From Brachypterus glaber (lineage: Eukaryota; Arthropoda; Insecta; Coleoptera; Kateretidae): DNA of 64,000 nt. The stretch is taken from positions 27,979,707-28,043,706 of the forward strand of contig OY294049.1 of the NCBI GenBank assembly GCA_958510825.1, given 5' to 3'. The position numbers and the translations under genes are program-made. The notes below the pieces were generated by a model, which saw only the letters and a program-made list of their open reading frames with translations, ran no database searches and had not been told where the DNA came from. This document shows positions 44,013 to 54,703 of the stretch, piece after piece (the first letter of the stretch is position 1; each line of letters begins with the position of its first letter).

Positions 44013-44955
44013 TTATCTTCGTTGCTTCTAATTGGTTTTGTTAGAGATTTCACTGCGTTTTCTTTCCCAATTGAAAAAAATTTGTGTGAATTCTTCTAAA
44101 TTTTTTACATTTTTTTATTTTTTGTAAACCAGGATATTTTGTATTAAATTTTCTGCAGGTTGTACTAATTATTTAATCATTTTTACCAAAAATAGCAAAT
44201 AAATCCAAAATAACAGGGTAAGAATAAGCCTCTGCCATTATTTTACTCTAATTTATCACATTTAAGTTAACGAAATAAAAACGAATTTTCATTTACCGGC
44301 TTACTTGATTAAATACAACTAAAAATTTACAGAAATACGCTTTTTTTACAATAATTTGCAAATAACTGGAAAACGGTTAATGTTAGGTATAGGGTATCCT
44401 ATATTGATTTTAAAGGAAATTTAATTCTCTATTTAACTAAATTAAAAAAAAAACTATAGGATGAAATTAAAAAAAATGAGTTATGGCTATTTTAAATTTG
44501 TTAAATTTGACCTGCTTTCTAAGACCCCCTGTATAAGTTTTTGGGTCCTGTTTCGGCTTAGGATAATTCGGGTAAGTATTATTGAGTAAACTACAAAACA
44601 CTTTTCTCCAATTTAAAAAATAAAGGAGAAATTATTTTTTTTTTAGAGGTGCTTCAATTTGCTAATTTTTCGTTAAACTTGAATAACTCAAAAACTACCA
44701 GAGATAGACATAAAGTGTTACACATCAAAATAAAGCAGATTTAATAAGAATTTTAAAAATTAAAAAAAATATAGTGTGTTCCATTTAAAAAATGGAAGTT
44801 AAGTGCCACTTTCGATACAACCGGAAGTGGCACAAGCATACAAATATTTTTAATTGATTGGCCATATTGAAAAATCCAAAATTACAAAATATCAGATTTT
44901 TAAAATTATTCGTTCTCCATAAACTTTTAATAGACCACTTCCGTGAATAACCCTG

Positions 44956-45498
44956 TATATTTCGTCCTTAAGTTTTTATACGTGTGTTTTCTGATAAATA
45001 AAATAAAACGTCAAGATATTTCAACTAGTAGCCGATTTTTTTGTTTCGTTTACAACATAAATTATTATTTATTGCTATATTTTTTGTGCTCTTGTTTCAT
45101 ATAATGTTACGATACTTCTTTTAATTAATTAAAGATTTAATGAGACGGTAGGTAAGTAAATAAATAAAATGTGGAGTGTATGCGCCTTTCTTTTTTTATA
45201 TTCTTGAGAATATCAAGTTTAAAATTCAAAACATTAAGGGGGAGTCCAAGGAAAATAAAGGAAAATAAAAAAATAAATATGTCTGAACGTTCTTTTTATT
45301 GTCTTAAAAGAACGATCAAACACAAGATTACACAAAAATAAAAATGCAAACACTTTAAAAAAATAATATTTTAACACAAATATCATGCAATCGTGTTAAT
45401 TTAGGTCCACACGCAATCAAATTTGTTTTGTTAAAATTTTGTAAAATATACAAATTAAATACACGGTGTTTTCGGTATTCTGGTATAAACTTTAAGGG
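44956..45498. other. No recognised feature
   Basis: AT-rich, no open frame of interest. Confidence 0.45.
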
Positions 45499-45623
45499 TA
45501 CCCTATTGAAAATGACGGGTCTGCGCTAGTATGAATTGTGCACAAACCGGACTGGAGCATGTGAATTTCATCCGGTTTCTGCAACATGTATACCCGCGCA
45601 GACCCGTCATTTTCAATAGGGTA
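45499..45623. repeat. 125-bp MITE with perfect 28-bp ends
   Basis: TACCCTATTGAAAATGACGG and onwards to CTGCGC (45499-45526) is the exact complement of 45596-45623. The 69-bp interior contains ACCGGACT...ATCCGGT, which also pairs. The perfection suggests a young insertion or recent conversion between the arms. Confidence 0.88.
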
Positions 45624-45980
45624 GTATGTTACTATTTGTTTAAAACAAAAAAGTCAAAAAACAATATTTTTATACAAAAAAATAAAAACGTGAAAAATTA
45701 CCCACTTTGAAAAGTTTAAAATAAACAGAAACGCACCATTTAATACATAGTGCTGTTTTACGTGTTGCAATACGTCGCGTGCCGTAGATAAAAAACACAT
45801 GATTCACGCTGAACTGGAGTGAACTGGTAGGAATTCTGGGATTTGAATGTTTAACGTGAAAAGGTCAACGTAATTTTGAGTGTCTTCTATATGATAATTG
45901 CAAGGTATGTTTTATGTTTTTTTATTCTTTTTTTACTAACTAGTGAATTATACTAACTGATTTTAATCTGTAATAAATTA

Positions 45981-46089
45981 TTAGACAAAATCCGAGATAA
46001 AAACAGTTCGGTAGCTACCTTAACACTACTATTACTAATAATAGTGTAAAGGTTGCTACCGAACTGTTTTAATCTCGGATTTCGTCTAA
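45981..46089. repeat. 109-bp near-perfect hairpin
   Basis: TTAGACAAAATCCGAGATAA at the left pairs with TTAATCTCGGATTTCGTCTAA at the right. Pairing continues through CAGTTCGGTAGCTACC / GGTTGCTACCGAACTG to a loop of about six bases. The arms are about 50 bp. It could be a minimal MITE or, if transcribed, a long pre-miRNA-like stem. Confidence 0.85.
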
Positions 46090-47229
46090 TACACTGGTGT
46101 ACACAGTGAAATTCATGTCTTTATTAACTTGTAGGTAATAAATTTCGTCATTTTATTCAAAAAGGGCTATCGCACAGTAACAGCTGATAGCGCGCTATAT
46201 GCCAGTGACCATCAAACATTTTTCGTTAATTTTTATTTTAATTAATAATATTAATAATACTTTATTATTATATATTTATTATACATAAATTACATATAAC
46301 GTCCTACCAAAAAAAAATGGTCTGTATAAAACAAGGAATACTAAACATTAAAAAGTAATAACAATAATAAAATAAAATATAAAAGAATCGAAAAATCAAT
46401 TCAAAATAATACCTTTAAAAGATAAATAATCAATCACCCCCTACAAACAGAAACCTCAAGTATATTAGTGATGAAACACTTATACACTATAATCTCTAGT
46501 ATATAAGTGATTTCTAATAATTTGTACTGAAAATTTTAAAGCTTCCAGTGCAATATTTTTAACAATTTTATTTGGAATTTTGAATTTTTTGCAAAAAGAC
46601 ATAAAAAAAATTGAAATTTTACCCCGTGCTCCGATAAATAAAACTATAATTTCAATATCCCTAACTTTATATTTTTCTTTAAAATAATGCCATTGTAGAT
46701 ATTCTGTTTTTCAAAAATTGTGTATTTAATAAACAATTAGTTTTATTTCTGCACATTACCAAAAAGAATACCAAAAGCTTATATTAATAATTTAAATAAA
46801 CTTAAGACGATATAGTATTTAAAAACTACCTCCAATATGAGCAAGGATCACCAAAAATATAATTTTTTAATAATTTAAAGTGTGTACTTAGCTATTGGCA
46901 TAAATTTAAACACTTTATTAGTCCAATAGATCATATACAATGATATAGGATAAGTCAAATTAAAATAGATAGATATAATTAAAAATTAGTAAATAAATAA
47001 AAAATTGTGCATAAAAATTTCCGGTTGTTAAAACAAAGTAATGTACTTAAAGTAACGTATAAAAACGATGAGATAGAATTGTACATTTAAAACAGAAACA
47101 AACAAAGAAAAATTGATTGGAGAAGTAAGTCATTTATATAAAGAAGAAAAAATAAAGAGTCTAATAGAGAAACTTGGAATTCCGGAAGTAGTATCAAAAA
47201 GATCTAAGATGGCACCACTCAGTTTAATA
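46090..47229. other. No gene recognised
   Basis: AT-rich. A 12-bp palindrome ATAGCGCGCTAT lies near 46187. No other feature. Confidence 0.45.
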
Positions 47230-47990
47230 AACATGTTTCTGTCTTTTAATTAATCCACAATCTAAGTTAAAAATATACCCCTAAATCCTAAAGTAAAAAG
47301 CTTTTTTCTACGAATTCAAACATAAGACAGTCAAAGGCACGAGAAAGATCAAAAAAAGGACCGCTACGAATTCACTATTATCAAGGCAATTAAAGATACA
47401 ATCTGAAACTCGCAGGCTGAAGTTTCTGCGGTCTTCCCCATCTAAAACCATGGTGAGATTTTGTCATTATTTTAAATCCTATCTAAGAATTTAACCATAT
47501 GGTCATAAATAATTCTTTCGAACACTTTAGAAATCACATTTAAAATTGCAATGGGCGGTAGTTAGATATAGTTTCGGCAGGGCCGTAGCGAAGATTTGGT
47601 GGGGGGAGGAGGTCAAAAATTACAACTTTTTTAGCCTACCTAAAAACACAACTTTTTTCCTCGACAAAAAAGTTAATGACTAAAAAAAAAAAGTTCCCAC
47701 CCTTTCTCAAAAATAAAAGTTATAAAGGTTATCATTAAATTACACCTAAGCCATAAAATTAGTTTTTCCCAAAATATGCAACTTTTATGTTTTTAATCCA
47801 TGAAATATGCAGATTTTTTGATTTCAAGATAGGTGGGGGCTCCCCCCCCATCCCTCCCATAGCTACGGCCCTGAGTTTTGGGGTCATTTTTTTTGTATAT
47901 TGGTATAACTGAAGCTATTTCTACCAATTTTAAATTACCCAAAAATACTTTTTTTATTATTATTATTATTATTAATATCCCTTAAAATTT
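47230..47990 (-). pseudogene. Non-LTR reverse-transcriptase remnant, minus strand
   Basis: The minus strand reads LKLVEIASVIPIYKKNDPK (about 47890-47945), then after an insertion PIAILNVISKVFERIIYDHM (about 47490-47555), followed by ISPWF and GKTAETSA-like remains of the next RT block. This is the N-terminal fingers region around the NYRPI motif of Jockey/CR1-type LINEs. Stops and frame changes are frequent. The insertion that splits it falls at the Tyr-Arg-Pro-Ile motif. Confidence 0.8.
47578..47873. mobile_element. hAT-type MITE, 296 bp
   Basis: CAGGGCCGTAGC and GCTACGGCCCTG are perfect 12-bp inverted ends with hAT-like tips, flanked by 8-bp AGTTTCGG (47570-47577) and AGTTTTGG (47874-47881), a target duplication with one change. 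G-rich TTGGTGGGGGGAGGAGG near the left end and CCCCCCATCCCTCCC near the right also pair. It resembles the larger hAT element at 5689 at its tips (CAGGGCCGT). Confidence 0.92.
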
Positions 47991-47999
47991 ATACCAGAT

Positions 48000-49170
48000 G
48001 TGTAATTTATTTATAAATAAATTTCATTGATTGAAATGATTTTACAATACACGATTTTAACAACGTTCTCCACTGACGAATTATCCCAGCTTAAAAACAA
48101 TGTTATTTTAAATAATATTACGTGCCTTTTGGTTCAGTGTACTTCACATATAAATTTGTCTTTTCCCTTAAGAAGTGATCACCATTTAGTGAGAAGTACA
48201 AATTATGTATTCTGATATATCGACTCATAAAATAAATTATTCTATAAGAACTGATACTCACGGTCCATTAGTTTCGCGCTTAAGACTTAAACTCTTGTAT
48301 AAATCTATATTTAAGATGATCTTGATTGAAAAATTCTGCTACATATTTCCAATTTCAAAAATTACACATCAACCGATTTATTAACCCTTAACTGGTACGA
48401 CGTCGACTGATAGATTTCGATACATAAATAATTTATAAGAACTTAACTCCATTCAACGAGCAAATACCACTCTGAAGTCACAGCGCGTAAAACAAATATA
48501 GTAATAATTTTCACTATAGCCGAGCGCGCTCTTAACTTTACGCTTTAACCTTCGTAATGCAGGATACGTGCAAGTGAGAGGCACAATAGTCTATAGTAAT
48601 TGCGCCGGCTATAGCTCTCTTTAGGCTTAATACATAATTTTTATATAAAAAATCTTTTATAAAAAATCACTTATTAAGTCTTAAGAAATACCCTACTGCT
48701 ATTTGTTTTACCTTCTTTGACGTCATAGTAGATATTCTCTCTCTCTCTTGAATAGAGTTTATTATAAAATTACGTTAATTTTTTTTTACTTTTTCCTTTA
48801 GTTTATAGAGCTTAATTTGTAAATATTTTTTGCACGACCTACCTACTGTTTTACTCCCGCATCTGTAATTAAATAATAAATAAAAACAAATTTAAAATAG
48901 CCTCTGCTGCCTGTTTCTCCATAACCATCATTGGGTCAATTTTGTTGGGTTGCAGCATTATTTTATTAAAATCCATATTTTTTATAAATTTTTCTTGTAA
49001 AATTTGTTCTAACAGCTTTCAACATTTAAAATACTACAGCCACATTGAAAAAACAATTGAAAATGTAAACCTGTCATTTCGCGATTAATCGCTATCTTGA
49101 TTTAATTAAAAACAAGAAATAGATTAGATGGTTTTAAATACATGTTTTAATTAAACATTATCTATACAGG
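48000..49170. other. No gene recognised
   Basis: AT-rich. CTATAGCCGAGCGCGC (48513) and GCGCCGGCTATAG (48602) form a weak inverted pair. The open frame at 48027-48215 has no domain. Confidence 0.45.
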
Positions 49171-49283
49171 GTTATTTTTTACCCTGCTGACCAAGAAAGG
49201 AGGGTAATTTGTTTAACAGTCTATGTATGTATGCGTTTGTAAGACCACCCTTGTGGGGATTTTCGCCTGAATTAAACCAAGAC

Positions 49284-49334
49284 TGTGGGGACGTGTGAAA
49301 GTCTCCACAAGTACGACTTTCACACGTCCCCACA
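49284..49334. repeat. Perfect hairpin, 20-bp arms
   Basis: TGTGGGGACGTGTGAAAGTC is the exact complement of GACTTTCACACGTCCCCACA, with an 11-base loop. It is GC-rich compared with its surroundings. Confidence 0.85.
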
Positions 49335-49834
49335 AGTATTTTTAGCCACAGCATCCTGTTTTTAAACTATTTTGAAAATTTTTTGGATAGAAAGTTTCCC
49401 ATTTTGTATATCTCTTAATAATATTAATTTTGTCAACCACAAATAAGTATAATAGGAAAAAAAGTAGTTTTTTAAATGACCCCACAATACTATTAAATAT
49501 TTGGTGTGTTAAAATTTTAGGTTTTACTATACTATAATAATAATTTTTGTCTCAAAATGCAACTTTTTGGCCCTACTCTAGAAAAAAAATAAAGTTCAAT
49601 AAACATACAAAACATAAAATTAAATTAAACTTACACTACTGAAGTACATAATGTTAGGTAATCTATATAAAGTTAGTTAATTTTAGATATAATTATGTAA
49701 TTTTAGATAAAGTTATGTAATTTTATATACAGTTACGTAATTTTACATAAAATAGGTATCTAATTTTACAAAAACTTTTGAAAAAAATATAATTTTTATG
49801 TAAATTCTGTTAGTTACAATTTCTATACTATATA

Positions 49835-51973
49835 CAGCCTGTTCCAGAACTCGCGTACCGAAATTTGAGGGTATATTAAAAACCCTCTGGAAAATATGAA
49901 AAAAATTAAAAAAAAATCCATCTTCAATACTAATTAAAAAGGAAGCTATTTAATCTGACCAATCCTGTTGCTGATGTTAAATTACCTAAAAATTAGTTTT
50001 TCCCTACTTATTAGTAACTATGGTTGCATTTTAATGGTTGACTCGTGCATTGTTTAAGACTTTCAACTTTAGAACCTTTTTAGGTTATTATATTTTGACA
50101 AAACCGACAGAGGCTATCAAATATTCTATTTTTATAGGGTCACTCCATCCGGCGGTGGTTTTAAGATACCCGTCTTAGACGGCAGCAACAAACTGCCGCT
50201 GCAACTCCATTCAGCGCGCTGAAGGTAGTGTTTTTTTTTATTAGAAACTCAGATCTTTTAATTGATTTACTGGCTATAAATTCTTAATACAAATTAATAA
50301 AATAAAAATACAATAACTGAATTTTATTTATTTATTTCAAAGTAATGAACATAGGAAATTTTTTTATCGGTGTTCCGAAAAGAGAACATTCTAGCTAGAA
50401 TGTAATTTTAAGATTGGTGCAGAGGGCAAGGAATTTTGGAAGTTTAAACGCAAACAGAAAAGTGGTTGGAGACACTTCGCGAAATGCAAAAACTGTTGAT
50501 AATAAAGAAGCTGTCATTTAGACTTTTGAATCTTGATATGTCTGTCCTGTGTTTAATGAACTCTAAAAGATGAAGAAACGCATTATTTTTAGCAAACTCG
50601 CGTTCAATGTATGAAGCATGCTAAAGAATATGTTCAGAATGACCTCCACCAACTTGAACACATAAAGCAGCTCTTTTTAACAGACTTCTCCTGGCATTAA
50701 TATTCATATTTGGAGTTACTGACTCAAGCGCTTCATGTATTCGGTCTCCTAGTTCTTCTACAGTGTCTGGCATATTTCTAAACACTAAATTTTTTACATG
50801 GCCCCATAAAAAGAAGTCCATTGGAGTGAGATCAGGGGATCTAGGAGGCCACCTTCTGGGACCCCCACGGCCTATCCAACTGTTTGGAAAACTGATGTCG
50901 AGTTGGCTTCTTGCCGTTTCTGAGAAATGCACTGGACAGACATTATGTTGAAAACAGATGTTATCCACATTTGCCAACCTTTGAAGTGGGATGTCATCAA
51001 TAAGATTTTCCAATTCATCCCTTAAGAAGTTAGTGTAGGTTTGAATTCAGTTTCATTTCTCAAAATAACTTACTATAGCATCTCCCAATATTCCGGCCCA
51101 AATGTTCAAGGAAAACCTTCGTTGGGGATTTCCTTGCCTGAAGGCATGGGGATTTTCCTGTCCCCAAACATGAGAATTCCTTGAATTAAAAAAACCATCT
51201 CTTTGAAACCCAGACTCATCCGTAAAAAGAATGCTTTTTACAAAGTTTTCATTTTCTTGATGTTTCTGCAACAGCCATGTGCAAAATTCGACTCGTAAAG
51301 GATAGTCCTCCGGTGTTAAGCATTGTACTCGAGTGTAATGAAAGGGATTAATTTTTTCATCTTTTAGAATTCGTTGAACAGAGGTCTTAGACATATCAAG
51401 ATTTCTAGCCACGATACTAAGGCTTGTTTCAGGTTCTTCTTCAAAAGCCTGAATGACAGCTTCTTCATTATCAACAGTTCTTGCAGTTCGCGGAGCGCCT
51501 CCAATCTCTTTTTTGTTTGGAGTTAAATTTCCAGAATTTCTTGCCCTTTGCACCAATCTTAAAATAACATTTCTGCTAGGATGTTCTCTATTGGGAAAAC
51601 GAATAGAATATTCTACAGATGTAGCTGAAGCACTCCGGCCACACTCGCCATATAAAATTAGCATTTCGCAATACTCTTCTGAAATAAACAACATGAAAGT
51701 TTTGATATTTTTTTATGACATTAATAAATATTTATGTCACATTAATCACCATGTCAACCTACAGAATATGTACCTGCAATAATTAAATTTGCTTCCATAG
51801 CTACAAATTCAACCTTTAATGGTAATTTATAATCAGCAACAGTATTGGTCCACTTAAAGCGTTCTTATTTTTGAATTGAACGAAGATGAATTTTTTTTGA
51901 AATTTTTTTCATATTTTCCAGAGGGTTTTTAATATACCCTCAAATTTCGGTACGCGAGTTCTGGAACAGGCTG
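49835..51973 (-). mobile_element. mariner-type element, 2.14 kb, DD41D-like
   Basis: CAGCCTGTTCCAGAACTCGC and its complement end the element, with inverted similarity for about 75 bp (through AAATTTGAGGGTATATTAAA) and TA on both sides. The minus strand encodes a nearly full-length but inactive transposase (50621-51694). This is the only element in the window with TA-flanked CAG-type ends that still carries a recognisable mariner-type enzyme, so it may be related to whatever moved the non-coding CAGGGT elements. Confidence 0.88.
50621..51694 (-). pseudogene. mariner-family transposase, DD41D type, inactive
   Basis: One frame runs from 51694 to 50621, about 357 codons, broken by two TGA codons close together near 51053 and 51047. 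N-terminal half: helix-turn-helix region (ATSVEYSIRFPNREHPSRNV; SIVARNLDMSKTSVQRILKD), then the first catalytic Asp in SILFTDESGF and the VWGQENPHAF block. C-terminal half: CFQHNVCPVHFSETA, in which Asn replaces the second catalytic Asp, then WPPRSPDLTPMDFFLWGHV with the third. There are 41 residues between the second position and the Asp of PMDFF, as in the DD41D group. The stops and the Asp-to-Asn change each make it inactive. Length is normal for the family. Confidence 0.88.
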
Positions 51974-51979
51974 TATATA

Positions 51980-52079
51980 TATAACATAAACTCTCAAAAG
52001 TCCACCCATTTATCTTTTAAACCATTGTTTTTTTATTATATTCATATTGATACAAGGCTGATAAATTTCTTTATTTAGA
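51980..52079. other. Short AT-rich spacer
   Basis: Nothing recognisable between the mariner end and the next fragment. Confidence 0.4.
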
Positions 52080-52680
52080 TCAGTAATAAAGGTACCCTTC
52101 CGCTCTTTCCCATAATTTGAACTAACTTTAACTTATGAGACAAATTCTTTTCAAAATCCCTCATGTATTTTGTAGTTCAACAGTACTTTTGCCACTCAGG
52201 CGATGAAACAAATTGTAGAAGTTCCATTCGCGATACTTATCCACTTCTTCTCTTGTTAAATAATATGATTCTGGTTAGTAGGGCTTCTGAAAGTTTATAA
52301 TATGCATGCGGTTCACTCAGATTTTCATGTAAGAGAACTTCAAAAACTTCTTTCTCCCTTGTAACATATTTGTTAAGTATTAATAAATCAGTAGTTAATG
52401 GAAGGATATTAGGAGTGTTCATTTTATTTTTATCTAATGTATTTAAGGCGTTTGAAGAAATTCTTATGTTCCACTCCATGTCTAACAGGTCTCCGAAGGC
52501 TACAAATTTTTTATCATCATCAAACAAACCGTTCCTTAGGCATTGACCTCGTAAATAACCAAGGCCGTGGCCAATTTTTAATGCCAAAGAGGGAATACCG
52601 TATTCAGTTTTTTCTGAATATTCTGACTTTGTTTTGCATAAAGTTTTTACAGAATTTATGACAACGTCAAAACTTTGCGG
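52080..52680 (-). pseudogene. Tyrosine-recombinase-like mobile-element protein fragment
   Basis: The minus-strand frame reads ALKIGHGLGYLRGQCLRNGL, DMEWNIRISSNALNTLDKN, LPLTTDLLILNKYVTRE and LSEALLTRIILFNKRRSG. There is then a TAA where Glu is expected, followed by VSRMELLQF and KLVQIMGKSGR. The RRSG-x-VSRM block resembles box I of tyrosine recombinases, and this arrangement occurs in a multicopy metazoan family that I believe is Crypton-like. The His, Arg and Tyr of box II are not seen, because the fragment ends first. Assignment is by memory of the family and is uncertain; the fragment is clearly broken. Confidence 0.55.
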
Positions 52681-52699
52681 CTTTAAAAAGAAACTTAAT

Positions 52700-53590
52700 G
52701 GCTTATCTTTATTGTGTATATTTATTTATTTATTCTCATCTCATTAAGAAGCCTTGCCATCTGTCGCATAGTTTTTCTAATAAGGTCGTTTTGGGTAGTG
52801 CTGTGTTTTCTTTAATATTTTTTAGCAGAAATATTTTCGGGGTATTTTATCACAGTAAAATTTTTGACTAAATCACCCGCTCCCAAAACAAATACGTATA
52901 CGATCTGATGAAACTAGAAATAAAGAAATAACGATAATCTGAAAAGGCCTAAGTCTATTAGGAGTATAAAACAAAAAGCTTAATAACAAATTTAAAAACC
53001 TATCTGTTACGGTTTCTAATATATCGACTTGTAACAGTTTAAATGGCCCACCCGGTATGCAATGTGCCACTAAATTTAATTTTTTACGCAAGGTCAGAAA
53101 CATTTTCAAAAAAATGTATTTAAATCATTTAGAGGACACTATAGGATTTATAAATATTCAACTTTCGACGCTTCATGACTTTTTTCCGTTTTTTAGGTAT
53201 TTTTTACCTGTGTACATGAAAGTCTGTCGTACATCAGTTTCGGAATTCAAGGTTTTGAATTTGTGCATTCAAGATATTTGTTAGAGATTATTGTAGTCGA
53301 TTGCGGCCTGGGGGAAAAATGCATGTAAAAGCATCCCGGCAGTGAACGTGTTAATGACGTTCTTTTTTATATCCTATTTTAATAATGTTTATAATATCCA
53401 TGCTGATAAAATATTTAGTTTATTTGCATGTTTCTTCTTTTTTGCCCCTCAACATACTTAAGACTACGCCAGACCGTTTACGTAACAAATATGGACCGGA
53501 CTAGTTAAGGGTTATATCAAACTTTACATTTATAAAAGTGCACCTGCCTTTTAAAAAGGCCGACAAAAAATGTAACATAGTACCGATTAC
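52700..53590. other. No gene recognised; one solo piggyBac-like end
   Basis: AT-rich. CCCGGCAGTGAACGTG followed by TTAA (about 53335-53354) matches the end of the MITE at 60333-60531 but has no visible partner. Open frames at 52873-53109 and 53057-53284 overlap on opposite strands and lack domains. Confidence 0.4.
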
Positions 53591-53596
53591 AAATTA

Positions 53597-54700
53597 CACA
53601 GCCACACAAAAAAATTAATAATTAATAATAATAATTTTTATATTTTTGGGATCGCTAAAACCGAATCTGACCTCAGAATTGCTCCATCAGATCGCAATTT
53701 TTTTACACTTAAAAAAAGGTGCGAAAATTCCTTAAATGATGTTTTTAAGTGTAGAAAAAGATTGTGACCTGATGGAGCAATTCTGATCTCAGAATCGATT
53801 TCAGCGACCCCGAAAATATAAAAATGAGTTGGTCTAGTCTCTGGCACATAATAGTGTATTCTATAACTAGTATGGAATAGAAAATATTCCGCGTGAGCTG
53901 AAAATTTGCCATACGAGCCGGTAGGCGAGTATGACGGTCCCGCAAGTCCAAACGAAAAAGATTGTGACCTGATGGAGCAATTCTGATCTCAGAATCGATT
54001 TCAGCGACCCCGAAAATATAAAAATGAGTTGGTCTAGTCTCTGGCACATAATAGTATATTCTATAACTAGTATGGAATAGAAAATATTCCGCGTGAGCTG
54101 AAAATTTGCCATACGAGCCGGTAGGCGAGTATGACGGTCCCGCGAGCGCGGAATGACTATTCCATACTTGTTGTAGACTATCAGGTTTAAATATTTAACA
54201 ATAGATGGAGCAGTTTTAATTTTTTGAACAAAATTGATAAAAAACTGGTCAAATATTAAGAAAAACTAATAGACTTTATGTAATTTTAACTCAAAACCTT
54301 AAATTGCATTAAATTATTCAATGTTTCATGGTAAAATATATATATTTTTGCTAATTTTGCTACAGTTTTCTTTACTTTTATAAACAAGAGATGGCACTAC
54401 ATGTGCTCATTCTAACACTTGATACGGAATATTCATACCGTATCTAGAGCTAGAATGGATTCATTCTGTGTTTGAAAAGTTTGTGTATTTGCTTACATTC
54501 TAAAGCAGTCGTAGAAAATTTTTTTTCCTACCTCAGAATTGATCCAATAGGTCACAATTGTTTTCTACACTTAAAAAAGGGTGCGAGAATTCCTTAAATT
54601 CAGATGTTTTTATGGGTAGAAAAAAATTGGGATCTGATGACCAATTCTGAGAAATGCATTGGTCTAGTCCCTGGATATTATTTTTTTTTGTGTGGCTGTG
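53597..54700. mobile_element. PIF/Harbinger-like MITE, TTA target
   Basis: CACAGCCACACAAAAAAATT and the complement of TTTTTTTTGTGTGGCTGTG are the ends, flanked by TTA at 53594-53596 and 54701-54703, the target size and sequence of PIF/Harbinger. Inverted similarity continues inwards (CCTCAGAATTGCTCCATCAG near 53670 against TCTGATGACCAATTCTGAG near 54632). The interior holds a 200-bp tandem duplication. Non-coding. Confidence 0.78.
53755..54147 (+). repeat. 200-bp tandem duplication
   Basis: AAAAAGATTGTGACCTGATG at 53755 recurs exactly 200 bp later. Through GACGGTCCCGC near the end, I see one difference (GTGTATTC versus GTATATTC). It is a very recent duplication within the MITE. Confidence 0.95.
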
Positions 54701-54703
54701 TTA

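Larger units (their letters stand above)
42413..44531. mobile_element. Inner foldback element with CAGGGTGTCTCAGAAAGCAG ends
   Basis: CAGGGTGTCTCAGAAAGCAG at 42413 faces CTGCTTTCTAAGACCCCCTG at 44531, with TA on each side. Its left arm is split by a third element (42451-43258) and resumes at about 43260; landmarks CTATACCTAACCGTTTAACC on the left and GGTTAATGTTAGGTATAG on the right pair. The arms end near 43470 and 44295. The loop holds a LINE tail. Confidence 0.82.
42002..44955. mobile_element. Outer foldback element, 2.95 kb, with nested elements
   Basis: CAGGGTTATTCACGTAAGTG and the complement of CACTTCCGTGAATAACCCTG end the element, with TA outside both. The outer arms (42002-42412 and 44532-44955) are inverted copies right up to a second element (42413-44531), which thus occupies the centre of the palindrome. 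Landmarks are GCCACTTTCGATACAACCGG on the right and CGGGTTGTACTGGAAGTGGC on the left. Without the insert the apex would read about AAAAATTTATAAGTTTTT. Non-coding. Confidence 0.85.
48385..53511. mobile_element. Possible 5.1-kb piggyBac-like element
   Basis: CCCTTAACTGGTACG next to TTAA (48381-48384) and the complement CCCTTAACTAGTCCG next to TTAT (53512-53515) are inverted with two mismatches in 15. If real, the mariner element and recombinase-like fragment lie inside it. No piggyBac transposase was recognised, so this could be coincidence or two solo ends. Confidence 0.3.

Noticed and set aside
53638..54112. Repeated open frames beginning MPETRPTHFYIFG
   Set aside because: They are copies of the 200-bp tandem repeat inside a non-coding MITE.
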